A stretch of 18,699 nt of DNA from the NCBI GenBank assembly GCA_003550305.1, contig QKYT01000607.1:6403-25101 (forward strand). The letters run 5' to 3'. Origin of the DNA: Glomus cerebriforme (taxonomy: Eukaryota > Glomeromycota > Glomeromycetes > Glomerales > Glomeraceae). The position numbers were made by a program, and so were the translations under genes. This document shows, one piece after another, positions 1 through 10,712 of the stretch; the stretch's first letter is position 1, and every line of letters begins with the position of its first letter. The notes under the pieces are model-generated. The model was given only the letters and a program-made list of their open reading frames with translations, ran no database searches and was not told the origin of the DNA.

Positions 1-133
1 ACGTTATACAGTAAATAAATAGTAAACTTCGTTATATCAAGGTTTTTTTCATACTTAAAATCGGTACCACACTGATGATCCGTTATGTCATGTTATTCGC
101 TATATCGAGGTTCGCTGTAGAGAGGGGAGACTG
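1..133 (-). mobile_element. Terminal part of a pogo/Tigger-like DNA transposon (cut by window edge)
   Basis: Read on the minus strand, the sequence begins TA|CAGTCTCCCC and soon gives GCGAACCTCGATATAGCGAA, then a second, similar stretch (CCTTGATATAACGAAG, about 28-44). Ends beginning CAGT with 'CCTCGATATAACGAA'-like text, next to a TA dinucleotide, are typical of pogo/Tigger members of the Tc1/mariner superfamily. The element continues beyond the left edge, so neither its length nor any transposase can be judged. It could equally be a short non-autonomous derivative. Confidence 0.6.
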
Positions 134-543
134 TATATATATTTTTACTTTTAGGACATGAACTTAAAGGCATATTATTGATTAGAAATTTTTATTGTTA
201 TTACAATAAAATAAAAATATTACAAATAATACAATAAAACAATAAAACAGAATGTCAGTTTTTAATTACATGTAAATGAAAAAATAAGGAATGCCAAAAC
301 TATGCCAAAACTTATATAAAATATTACTATTTATTATGCCAAAACTATGGATAAATGAGATTTCGCAGTTTTGCAAGTTTCGGCAGTTTTGCAGTTTTGG
401 TAGGTTTCGGTATTTCAGCATTTCGGCATTTCGCTACTATATAAGAGTTTCAGCATTTCATGTTAGGCCAGATGGGTTTCAGCAAGCAACCTTAATTGTA
501 CTCTAAAGCAATATATTTGGCATAATCTGTCACACATTTCAGA
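134..543. other. Gene-free AT-rich stretch with a GCCAAAACT / AGTTTTGGC-like motif cluster
   Basis: No convincing gene is visible. Between about 291 and 470 the nonamer GCCAAAACT appears three times (near 293, 303 and 340). It is followed by many inverted-sense variants such as AGTTTTGC, AGTTTCGGC and TTTCGGCATTTCG. This looks like the decayed, repeat-filled end of a transposable element. The 71-codon open frame across it follows the repeats and shows no protein character. Confidence 0.5.
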
Positions 544-762
544 TGTGCCATCTAAAGCAGAGCAGAATTATATGATTTTCATAAAATTTTTGGCCAGAAT
601 TATGGCATTAAGAAATTATACATGTGACAAATAATAGTGATAAATAGGATTTTACCTATCAAAAAAATTTTAAGTTCTTAGAATACTTAGAAAAAATGGA
701 AAATAAAGGTATGATACAAGAGTGATAGATATTCACTATTATCATATGATTCTGCTCCACTT
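544..762. mobile_element. MITE copy 1 (CpG-eroded relative of the element at 13903-14118)
   Basis: The left end (about 551-571, TCTAAAGCAGAGCAGAATTA) and right end (about 742-768, ATCATATGATTCTGCTCCACTTTAGATGT) are inverted repeats of each other. The whole ~215 bp aligns with the copy at 13903-14118, including shared internal blocks such as GTGACAAATAA, GATAAATAGGATTT and GATATTCACTATTATCA. No coding capacity is visible. No clear target-site duplication remains. It differs from the other copy mainly by transitions that remove every CpG. Confidence 0.85.
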
Positions 763-1804
763 TAGATGTTTCCCTTTTATGGATACTTAGGTAATATTAT
801 ACAATCCAAAAAAAGCAATTTTATTTCTCTTTAAAACTGAAATTTGGGTTATATAAGAACCTAAAAAAGGAAATTATTTATCAATTACTTAAATTTTGGC
901 CAGAATTACCAGAATTACCAAATTTAAAAACACCAATAAACGGTAATGATCACTGCTGGTGATAAATAATAATATTCTATAAAACTACAAAAATCCATAT
1001 AATGATATCTATATAAAACTACCAAAAAAAATTCCATTTAATAATATAAAACTAATTATACAATATCAATATTAAAAATAATAAAAGAGAAAAAAAATAA
1101 AGTTACAAAAGAAAGACATATATAACATTTAACTTGTAAACTTCTTGTAATAACATAAAAATCAAAATTAATTATGTATCAAAATATATTACTTTTGCAT
1201 TGAAAATAGTATTAATAGTTTCTTTTTCTGTTGGATTAGCTTTTTCTTTTTCCTTTTAATTTTTTTTCTTTTCATGATTTTTTTGTTAATATAATTTAAA
1301 TAATCTTAGTTTAAAATAAAATTAATTAAAACTAATTCAACTTATCAATTATAAGCTTTTGCTAATTTTGTTTAAATCTTTAGGTTAGATTAAATTCATC
1401 TCTAATAATGAGTTATTTTATCATTATTATTATTAACTTCATATTTAAGCATTTTGATATCTGTTACTTCATTTCTGATTTTTTAGCATTATATATCCAT
1501 TTGGAAGTGTTCTCAAGCAGATTGCTATATGTGAAATAAGTATCATTATTATATATTTATTCTTACTATTTTTTCGTATATTAGATTTCCTTAGCAATAC
1601 ATTATTACAAACTCTATAAAAGTATACAATTTGGCTATCAATCAGATATTTTGAATATTAAAATTTAGCTAAAATTTGAACTAAATCAGCCAAAATTTAG
1701 TCAAATCATCATATATTAAAACTTCTTATTTTGACTAATACCCATAAAATAATAAATTATAGATACAATATAAATAAATTTAAAAACTAAATTAAACAAA
1801 GCTA
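763..1804. other. AT-rich gene-free stretch with a MITE-like fragment
   Basis: No gene is recognised. Around 893-965 the text TTTTGGCCAGAATTACC followed by GGTGATAAATAATAAT resembles the interior of the MITE at 544-762 and is probably a broken relative. The rest (about 970-1800) is A+T-rich sequence with short T and A runs and stops in all frames. Confidence 0.4.
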
Positions 1805-3866
1805 AAAAATATCAATATTCATTTTCTGCTTTACATCTTGAACATTTTTAAATAATCTTTTCACTATGATTTTTTTTGCTTATTTTATATTAACTTGGCT
1901 TACTAGCTGTAATTATACATGATTTTCTTTATTTATATCTAAAGAGCCTTTAACTGCAAAAATGAAAGCACATCCAGAAAAGGAACTAAAATATTGCTAT
2001 TTATTCACAATTCCAGAATTTTGTAGAAGCTTAATATTAAGATCTTTAGTTATTATTAACATAAAAAAATATTTTTTAGATGCTGCTTTATTTTTTTCTT
2101 TAATATAGTTAAAGGTCGAATTATCATTTAAAAGTTTGTATTACTGGACTTCATTTTTACCGTCAGGTAAATCTAACCTAATAAGTGCATTTCTGTGTAG
2201 AGTGAATATCTTATTGATAATATAATGGGTGCATTTTCAAATATCAATTGTATTGTGTTCACATTCAATATACCATTATTTGGAATTTGTTTGAGTAGAA
2301 CGTATATTAATTTGCTGACTTGAAATATCCAAATGTAGATGATAGTTTATGTATTTGATATTGCCATTCAATTTAGCTTTATAATGTATTTCTGATATTA
2401 ATACTATTTTACCTTTATTAATTATTCTAGATTTTAAACAAGAAAATTAGCATTAAAAATCTCAAAGTTCTGCCAAGTGCAATATCCCAAAACTAAACAT
2501 TTATTCTCTTTTGATAGGTACTTCTAATAGTCATCAAATCATCAGTATTAAAGGTCAGTAATAGTCATCGAATCACCAGTATTGAAGGTTAAGTACCCTT
2601 TCATCAAGAAATTGTTTAGTTATGATATAAAGCCATATGTATGGCATAATAAGATAACTTTTATCAGAGTTATCTATTTTTTCAAAATAGAACATTCTAG
2701 TATGAGTGATTTCATCAGGTGTTAATTTTGTTTTAGTTGTAATCAGTCTATAATCACTTAAAGTTGTATAAGTTAGTACTGCTCTTATGATTTTCTTTGC
2801 ATCATTCACATCATATAAGAAAGCTCTTTTATATCAAGCTGGCTATAAAACTTTTTTATAAAATTACCATTTTTAATATCATTTTTAAACAGAGTTTATT
2901 GCAAAACTTCTAACGCTCTCCTATATCCACTACAATTTCTGACTAGGAGGTATATGATAGCATTGTCAATTTTAAAAATAGGATAAAAATCAATAGTTAT
3001 TAGTTCTGTCATTGTTATCATACAGCATGTGATATAAAATATGTTTTCCAATAAAAGTTCTCCAATGGCTATCAAAGTTTTATAGAATTTAGATTCTTTA
3101 CAAAAGTCATTATCTTTACTTTTCATTATGTTTTGCATGCTATCAATTACTAATATGATGGTAGCACTCTCCTACTTCTTGTTTTCATATTTTGCAACCA
3201 AATTCAAAATATCCTATGGAAATATTAACTTATATTTTGCAATTATAGTATCCAATTTCTCTTCAAGAAGTTGGAAGAGCATTCAAGTAGTAATAATTAT
3301 ATAACTATCCTTTTTAACAAGTCTTAAGTTATGACTATTTTAAGATTAACATGAAATACCTATGCTTTCTCAAGCCAACTTTTTAGTTTAGGATCAGATA
3401 TAATTCTTAATGTTGTTTGATATAATTTGGTTGTATTATGAAACTTTCCAGTTCTAGGTTTAGAAATGAAATGATAAAATGGTATCTCTGTTTTGTCTCT
3501 AACATTTTCCTTAAAACTTTAATAATATTTCTTAATCATCTCTTGCAACATTTTACATAGATTTTTGTTTAATTGGTAATTTCACTGCAAGCCAGTACTG
3601 GAAAAAAAGGGTTTTAGTTTTTGTACGGTAGCAAATCAGTCTTAATATTAGAAAAAAATTGAGTTTTTATTACTACATACCAGTAAAGAATTCATTAGTA
3701 ACTTTTAATTTTTGTACTAAAGCAAAAAAAAGACCAATTATTAAATATGACCAAATATAGATTACTATCAAAAAGGTTAGTACATCATACTCGAGTTAAC
3801 TAATTATTATAATGCAAAGGCTTACCTTGATGTTCATCTAAATCTATAGGTACGTGATAAAGAACA
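1805..3866 (-). pseudogene. Decayed Crinkler (CRN)-like P-loop protein gene
   Basis: Reading down the minus strand, several open pieces line up in the order expected for the CRN-like P-loop proteins that are abundant in Glomeromycotina. Near 3860-3826 there is PIDLDEHQ, then a GT donor. A small exon-like piece, QKLKVTNEFFTG, follows. Around 3441-3480, ISKPRTGKFHNTTKLY is a degraded P-loop (GK kept, the following S/T replaced by F). Next come SWLEKA*VFHVNL, and a segment ending at 2896 with ATIILVIDSMQNIM (the Walker-B-like strand) and CSGYRRALEVL. The segment 2809-2573 carries TPDEITHTRMFYFEK and PYIWL. At about 2410-2270 lies LNGNIKYINYHLHL, near 2010-1930 SGIVNK*QYFSSFSGCAFIFAV, and near 1860-1810 AKKIIVKRLFKNVQDVKQK, a helix-hairpin-helix-like tail. 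In-frame stops and frameshifts are numerous, so no product is expected. CRN proteins act as host-directed effectors in oomycetes; their role in these fungi is less clear. Confidence 0.72.
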
Positions 3867-4965
3867 AAAAAAGTTTAGTCATAGCATTACAAACAGTATA
3901 ACGGCTTTATAATGATAACATATTAGATATAGTACTAAGAAAATCTTTCAAAAGGTTCTATTTATCTTCAGGCTTTTTGTGACTTTTAAAGGCCAAAAGC
4001 AATTTGTTTTTCTTTTCTAAATTGTTAATTAGATAAATTTGTAATTTTTTAGTTTCTTTTTTTTTGAGAAAGCTATTGATAATGTTATAAATATTTAATA
4101 TATTATTAAAGATTTGTTTTGAAAGAAGTAAAATATAATGGATGAAAAATAATTTTCTGAAAAGGTTTATATTAGATTTATTGATTATATATATGATTCA
4201 GAATAAACTTTTGTCAAACTTGATTATCAGTTGAGAATATGTTTTGTAAGTTTGAACTCATCAGTTGATAAAATACATTTATTTTTGATCTAAACCTAAT
4301 ATCATTAATAAATTTGAGTTATTGTAAAATATTATGATATTTTATTACATCTAATACATATTTATTTTCTAATAATATGCTTTAAATTGAAAATATTAGA
4401 GAAGCAAATCAATGTATAATACTACGGAAGTACACAGATCCTAGACCATTTAATATAAGTTCTAGCATTAAGTTATTTCTTTGCTCTCTCTTTTTTAAGA
4501 AGTTTGATGCTTAATTTTTTTTATTACAAGCCAGATATGGGCAAATTATTTTTCATTGATAAGCAAATATTTGAAAATGTATAANTTATATTTATTAATT
4601 TTTTTTATTATTGCTAAAATTTGTTATATTAATATAAGAGAAAATTTATTCATCACTTAGGCAATATTATTACCTCTTCTAATTACCTAGCATCATTAAC
4701 AAAAAATTACTTTTACATGATTCATAATATGGCGCAAAATAGCATTTAAACTTTGATTGGCTTAATTTAAGATCATATAATAAGAAAAAAAACTCTGTTT
4801 NTTTCAAGTAAAATTAATTATNATNTTTATAACAAATACTAAATTTTAATAAAATTTACATTTAAAATTAGCATTTGTTTATTGTTTTAATTAAACTTAA
4901 TAAAGTACAAAAGTAAAAAAATAAAGTATAAAAATGCTAATTTTTTTAAAAAAAACTTGAGTATT
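3867..4965. other. AT-rich gene-free stretch
   Basis: No gene, RNA or convincing repeat is seen. The sequence is dominated by A and T runs with stops in every frame. Four N bases (about 4585, 4801, 4822 and 4824) lie here. Part of the 5' end of the Crinkler-like pseudogene may have stood here but cannot be recognised. Confidence 0.4.
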
Positions 4966-4969
4966 ACAT

Positions 4970-5345
4970 GAAAAATACTAATAACTATGTAAATATTCTA
5001 AGTTAATTTAATAAAACTTAATATCTGAATATTTCTACACCTGCTGGACAATTTTGCTTAATCTACCAAGATCTGTTTCATTTAACTAAAGTGCTAAAAT
5101 TATAGTGTGAAGTGAAAAAAAATAAACATGTGACACAGTATGGTAATTTTATACAAAAAATACTAATACTTTTATGAGTATTTAAGATATCTTAATAAAA
5201 AATTATTTTTGAATAGTTCTATATCTGTAGAAAAATTTGCTTAATCTCTCAAAAACTGTTTCATTTAACAAAGTGTTAAAATTATACTATAAGTAGAAAA
5301 CAAGGGTAGCATAGTAATTTTATAAAAAAAAAAAAATATAAATAT
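4970..5345. repeat. Tandem duplication, period about 184 bp, two diverged copies plus a partial third
   Basis: Unit 1 (about 4970-5154) and unit 2 (about 5155-5335) share, in order, AAATACTAATA, TTTGCTTAATCT (5053-5064 and 5236-5247), CTGTTTCATTTAAC, AAGTG(C/T)TAAAATTATA and GTAATTTTATA. The offset is 183-185 bp. A third start (TAGTTCTATATCTG, near 5357) follows unit 2. The copies differ at many positions, so the duplication is old. No coding sequence is contained. It may be a short satellite or the end of a larger repeat. Confidence 0.75.
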
Positions 5346-5893
5346 TATATTTTATTAGTTCTATATCTGCTAAAAACTCTTTATTTAATTATTTATTAAT
5401 ATAAATGAAATGAAAATTGAATACAAAAAAAAAAATAAATATATTTATTTAAGATCAAGCCAATAAAATTAAGTGTCACATTTGCTACAATATGTATCAC
5501 ATGAAAGTGATTTTTTGTTGGTATTACTGGGAAAGATATTTTGATTACTGTATTTCTGAATTTTTTTTTTTTTAGATTTTTTTTTAATGTGAAAAAATTT
5601 TAAAATTAATAAAATTACCAGGGTAGTTTAATAAAAACCATATATATGAAATTATATTAAAATAAATTAAAATAATAAATGCCATTATAATTATACAAAA
5701 AATATTTGAATTACTTTTCAAGTTCTTAAAGTACATTTTTATAAAGTTTGATTCTATACACATATACATTTTAATAATATAAAAAATCATACCTTATAAT
5801 ATGGATTGCAATTAAGATAAATAAAGCAAATTATATTTAATTTAAGTATATATTATGTTAAATTTTTTGTCAATATTAATTTTTTTTAAATAG
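5346..5893. other. AT-rich gene-free stretch before the hAT remnant
   Basis: Low-complexity A/T sequence with long A and T runs (for example around 5562-5585). A 68-codon minus-strand open frame at 5584-5790 consists mostly of I, F, Y, N and K, as A/T-rich noise would. Sequence just before 5894 ends in a T-run followed by AAATAG, which could be an old intron acceptor for the transposase remnant. Confidence 0.4.
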
Positions 5894-6500
5894 GATACTA
5901 TCTCACTTCTAAACCCATTAGAAAAAGTTACAAAATACTTATCAGGAACTTCTTATCCAATAATGGGTGAAATTTGCCTAGTTTATTTAGAGATTTAGTT
6001 ATATCTAAAAAGATTTGAGAAAGATGATAATAATACACAACATGAAGTAGCAAATTTAATATTCAAAAAAATTGATGAATATTGGAAAATTATCGATAAA
6101 TTTTCAATTACATTAGCAATATTAGATTCTCGCAATAAGCTAATAGTTTTTACAGACCAATCAAGTGCTCGTCAGCATATTTGAACTATCTATGACATAT
6201 ATAAAGAATATGCAAATTTCTTAAACTCTTCATCCACAAATTCAATTCCAAATACTCCTAAAAGTGCTTGCCAATATTTTTTACAACTTCATCAAGAACC
6301 AAGTCAAGCTACATCTGCAAATGAAGTTATTTCAATGATAGAGCCAGAAAACTTTAAATTAAAGTGTTATCTTGCATTATTAAATGAAGAGAATATTGAC
6401 CCACTTATATGGTGGTAGGCACATGCTAGTGAATTTCCAATTCTCTGTGAAATGGCAGAGATTTTTTAACAATTCAAGCTACAAATTACAAGTAATACAT
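5894..6500 (+). pseudogene. hAT-family transposase remnant (C-terminal RNase H and dimerisation part)
   Basis: One plus-strand frame reads almost continuously for about 200 codons, interrupted by four stops. It contains LNPLEKVTKYLSG, then KIDEYWKIIDKFSITLAILD, then SACQYFLQLHQE, and near the end NIDPLIWW*AHASEFPILCE. The pattern of a tryptophan pair followed by a few residues and FP is the signature of the hAT C-terminal dimerisation region; the ILDxRNK text matches the preceding catalytic-core segment. Close to 6470 the frame shifts: the expected IQAT sequence appears in another frame, and the rest of the dimerisation region has dissolved. The TGA near 6182 is a one-step C-to-T change from CGA. 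The N-terminal zinc-finger and catalytic half were not found upstream, so this is a 3' fragment of a dead element. Confidence 0.82.
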
Positions 6501-7099
6501 AAAGTATTAATGGTGAAAGTTTAAAAATTTTTTAATTTATAGTTAAATTTTAGTTTAGATATTAACTTCGCGACACTATTATTACACAAACTAAATTTAT
6601 TAATAATCGACAACTCTTGTGACATTTCCACTGACTGTTATTGTATGGTCAGTAATAGAGAAAACCTGTTCAAATATTACATATTACATAATTTTATGAT
6701 TTTTAGAATACTCCAATATTTATATAAAAAAAATATTAGCAACGTAACTTTACTTACAATTTCCCTTTACGTCACTGATTGAACTGATTAATACACTTGA
6801 AAGTTCGCAAATACCACCCAAATATATGTCTTTCATAGTTATTTTTCATAAAACATAAGCAAGAATTTGTAATTTAGATGACAGTTTTTGTAAAAATTTC
6901 AAGTTTCTGTTTTATATAATTAATTATTTTATTGCAACTTTGCAATTATTACAGTAATAATAAATGAATTAATTATTTTTTTTAACATAATAATTTCACC
7001 AACCATAGATCCTTTTCCAATCCTATTCAGTTTCAAGTTATTGAAGAATTTTATTATATACAGTACATGGACTGGAATTTTTTCTTTATAATTCAACAG
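6501..7099. other. Gene-free stretch between two transposon-like remnants
   Basis: No gene is seen. It contains TGTGACATTTCCACTGACTG at 6618-6637, which recurs with one mismatch at 11071-11090 in the same orientation. The rest is A+T-rich and carries stops in all frames. Confidence 0.4.
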
Positions 7100-8790
7100 A
7101 TAGTTCAGTATTTATTCTTCATGTGGCAATACTTTTCTTCATTTTTTGGACACCTGGATATCAACTGCATTTCGAGGTTCACTTTTTATCACATCTTGTT
7201 TGTAAATTACTAGCATTCGTTCTAAACCATTTTTATAACACGTGACCAATTTTTCATATCCCTCTTTATATAATTCAGGTGGTTCAAGATCTTTAAAAAT
7301 NTCATGAGATAACGGATCTATCATATCAAAAATTATAACTAAATCTTCAATCAACTTCTATAGTACTTCCCTTCTGGAATCAATAGCGCGTTCACTCTGA
7401 GAAATTGAAGTGTCTTCAAGATATTTGCTTAAAAGTAAATCAATCCTATCCCTTTCTGATTGTGCTGCTTTAATACTCGCCTTTAATTTTGTTTCATTAA
7501 TAACATTTCCAGTAATATTTTGTTTTATAAAGTGGACTCCAAACATTTCGAGGGCTTCGTCAAAACTAAAACAAACAGGCTTTTAGTCTTCATTTTTATC
7601 ATCAGTATTCTTTGGTATTCTGAATGCTCCAACATATTGCAAAGTTTTATTTAATTTTGGATACTTGGTTAAGGTAGAGAAGTGCTGAGCAATCGCTACT
7701 ACATAATTAGATTTGCCAGCACTTGGAAAAAAAGGTGAAGCTGCAGCAAGTGCATCCCGTTGTAAATTATGATTTTCAATCCTCATTCCTATCTGATGTG
7801 CTTTTCACATTCCAGCTCACTGGTAATAGAGGTACCAAACTTTTAATAAAATGTTTGTGTTATTATTTTCATCTGTTATTTCAGACAAAAGAATATTTTT
7901 TTTCTTTATAAATATATTGATTGCAACCCCAACTGCTAACCACAAAAGGTCTAAGACTCTAAATATTATTTGATAATCAACAGCTGCTTCAAACTTATCA
8001 AGAAATCAAACACCTAATCTTCTTGCTAAATTTAAAAACCTATAGCTGGAGAATAAAACAATTAGAACTGAGCAGAAATCTTTTAAGGTATGCCATTGTC
8101 TAAGCAATAGTCTTAATTGAGGTCATTGTGCTTAACATCTCATTAACTGATAAAAAATTGCCTCATTAGCAATGATATCAAGATACCTATTTTCTTGTAA
8201 ATTAAAATTAGCTTTATACATATTAGCAGCTTTAAAATTGTTTGATCTGAGTTAGGGCTATCAGCTGGCTCAAGAATTATGACGTAAAAAGAAAGACCTT
8301 GGCAATCATGTTCAAATTCTGTTAGTATTTCCTTTTTTATTATTTCTGCATCAAAATTTTTATTATATTCTACATTTCTTTCATCTGTTCGTTGGGTATT
8401 TAGCAACCTTTCCAATATATTTTAAAATCTATTTAGAACTTCTTTTATGATAAAGTTTATACCAAATATATGGGTGGCTTCATTATTTAAGGCAATTACT
8501 TCTTCCTGATGTGATGCTAGATGATTGGAAATCTTTAATTGAAATACCATTCGTAAGGTTGCATGTGAAGTGTCTCAAGTAGTATCATAAATATTTCCAA
8601 ATGAAAATGCTTTTTGTTTAAAGTCGATGTTTATCTATAATTGCAAGATTTCACATATTTAATTCTTAATATAGCTTTTGTATAGGAATAACTTTATTAA
8701 CACGTTCTCTCTCTATATTTCATTTATGATGTTCACTATATCTGATTACACTCCATACAGTAAAAAGATAATGAAGTAATGATAATAATT
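7100..8790 (-). pseudogene. C-terminal block of a decayed repeated-family gene (probably DUF6589-like, transposon-associated)
   Basis: Minus-strand pieces join in order into one protein-like text. Around 8780-8640 stands WSVIRYSEHH and NKVIPIQKLY, then AFSFGNIYDTT*DTSHATLRM (about 8610-8550). EEVIALNNEATHIFGINF follows, then 8415-8240 with FEHDCQGLSFYVIILEPADS. After a frameshift near 8240 comes AANMYKANFNLQENRYLDII. RQWHTLKDFCSVLIVLFSSY and FLDKFEAAVDYQ lie near 8100-7980. LLWLAVGVAINIFIKKK is next, then 7786-7583 with LQRDALAAASPFFPSAGKS, 7546-7358 with ALEMFGVHFIKQNITGNV, and 7354-7139. A one-base slip in an A-run near 7141 and stops such as YYQ*AGM show it is dead. I recognise the text as a family repeated many times in Rhizophagus; the DUF6589 name is my best recollection and unverified. 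The conserved GQWHTxKDF and FFPSAGKS stretches suggest a nuclease/transposase-related core, which is inference. Confidence 0.7.
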
Positions 8791-9260
8791 TTGGTTTACG
8801 TTGTTATGTCTAATCGTTCTTTTGATTCCTTTATCTTAACTTTTATTCTTTTAAGTTTGAAATAAAAATTAATTAAGTTTATGATGATAGAGATAACAAT
8901 ATTTTAAGTTTATTGAGTACAGTTCACTCTTTAATTGGTAAACGGTATAGTATTTTTGAGGTAAAAGATATTTTATTATTCAATTGAAGTTACAAGAACT
9001 GAAGAGAACTTAATAAAATTCTCAGGATATTTATATAAAAATAAAATATAATAAAAAGATATTAACTATCCTAAAGATAATAAATATATTAAATATAATA
9101 AATATAATAAAGAAATTAAATATATTAAATATCTTAACTATCCTAACTATCACTAAGATCATTAATATCACTACTATCATTAAGATCACTGTGATCATGA
9201 AAATCACGATCATAGAGTGGCATAATATGGCACAGTAAATCAGCGCAGTAATGTTTCATA
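8791..9260. repeat. Simple-sequence expansion separating the two blocks of the decayed gene
   Basis: From about 9040 to 9215 the sequence is built from AATATAATAAATA-like and ATCA(C/T)TAA/AACTATCCT-like short units (for example AACTATCCT at two places and ATTAAGATCACTGTGATCATG). No protein similarity to the flanking pseudogene is visible here, although the missing middle of that gene would be expected. This suggests the middle was replaced by or diluted into low-complexity sequence. The minus-strand 60-codon open frame here is only I, V, F and M repeats. Confidence 0.5.
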
Positions 9261-10712
9261 CTAACAATATGCTAAACTGCTCAGTACACTAGTTAACCAA
9301 ATGCTACATGAAGAAAAGGCTATACCAACAAGAACAGAGGCAAAGAAAGTAACTATTTTTGTAATTGTATTTTTGGGTAAAGTTTTTGTGATTTGTTCCC
9401 AGTGTTTTCTTTTTCTATTACTAACAGCAAGTTTTCGGTTGAAGATTTCAATTAACAATCCCTGAAAAAACTCTGTAACAAAATCTGAAAATGCATAATA
9501 ATATTCTAAAAGCGATTTTGGTGAGTTTAATGAATCTTTTTTCTCATTTATTGCCTTGTGTGATTTCCAAAGTTTAATTCCAAATTTTTGTCCTAAACTT
9601 TCATAGTTAATTGTTTCTGCATCATCATGAATCTTATTTTTGAGGAATATATCAAGAAAGAGAATTTGTATGATGAAAAGGCTTAGCGGAGATTCATCTG
9701 ATTCTGTATTATTAGTAGTAGATGATATAGTTTTAGTTGAAGATGTGGGAAGAAAAGGAAGAATAGCTTTAACAATAGATTTTAAAATATCATCTTTTTT
9801 TGTCTCTTCGTCTGTATTGGAAATATTAATAAGCCAATTTGCAATTATTTTAATTCCTTTTGTAGTATCTTTTTCATGCAATTGAATACAATTTGATTTT
9901 TTATCTCGTCCTGTACATTTATGAATATGTCCACCCAATTGTTTATAACAAGTACAACAAATGTATCTTGGTTTCTTTATTTCATTAAAAGTAGGCTTTG
10001 ATATAAAAGAATTCCTTAATGCATTACAATGTACCACCCCGTTACAAGATACTTGGATATTTTATCCATTAATTAACCAAGAATGGCTACTACATCCTTC
10101 TCCTCAACTAAAGAAAATTACAAATTTTTTACATCTTAAGCATCTTTGATGCTGGACTATTGCATCTGTAAACTCTTTAAATATTTTTTTCTTGGGATTG
10201 TGAATTTGGTTTTAATCATACAAAAAATGTGAATCACAAACCCCTAATTTTAAATGATCATTATTGACTTGTTGAACTGCATCTCGATCTATTTGCCATG
10301 TTCCAAATAAATTTCGCATTTTTCTAATTTTGTAAGTTTCACCATACCATTTAATTACACCATGAATATTATCAATAATTACACAAAGCAAAAGTTCATT
10401 GTATTTTTTGCTTGTGGATCCTTCATCATTTGGTATTATTTCATCTTTTTCTTCTTGCTCATTATCAAAGTTTTGTTCATTATTGTCTTGTTCTAATTCT
10501 GTTTCAATATCATTATCATACTTACCTATATATGCTTCCATTTCAATATCATCTTCATCTTCATGAGCTAGCATTTCACTTAATGCATTACTAAACCTAA
10601 TGGTAAATTGGTCAAAATTACTATCTAGTTCAAATACTTCATCTTCACTGTCCATTAGGTCATCCTCGCTAGCATATTTTTGAAATAGTATGGAACTGTC
10701 AAGATTTGACAT
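9261..10712 (-). pseudogene. N-terminal block of the same decayed repeated-family gene
   Basis: One minus-strand frame is open from ATG at 10712 through 9261 except for three stops: a TAA near 10214, a TGA near 10107 and a TAA near 10064. The 166 codons before the first stop give an acidic, D/E-rich start followed by IKWYGETYKIRKMRNLFGTW and LKLGVCDSHFLYD. Between the stops lie QHQRCLRCKKFVIFF and GEGCSSHSWLING. The final 258 codons carry YICCTCYKQLGGHIHKC, so the block is rich in paired cysteines and histidines (CLRC, CCTC, GGHIHKC) like a zinc-binding module. It then runs through KAIN and an RKLAVSNRKRKHWEQ basic patch to a hydrophobic end. The same strand and order as the block at 7100-8790 suggest one ancestral gene of about 3.6 kb. 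This part is much better preserved than the other. The function is not known. Confidence 0.7.

Noticed and set aside
4970..5345. CRISPR-like reading of the repeat
   Set aside because: The units are adjacent ~184-bp copies without short repeats separated by unique spacers, and the DNA is eukaryotic.
9640..9885. 81-codon plus-strand open frame
   Set aside because: It is antisense to the well-supported minus-strand pseudogene block and has no motif of its own.
10412..10594. 60-codon plus-strand open frame full of H, L and Y
   Set aside because: It is the antisense shadow of the acidic D/E-rich segment of the minus-strand pseudogene.
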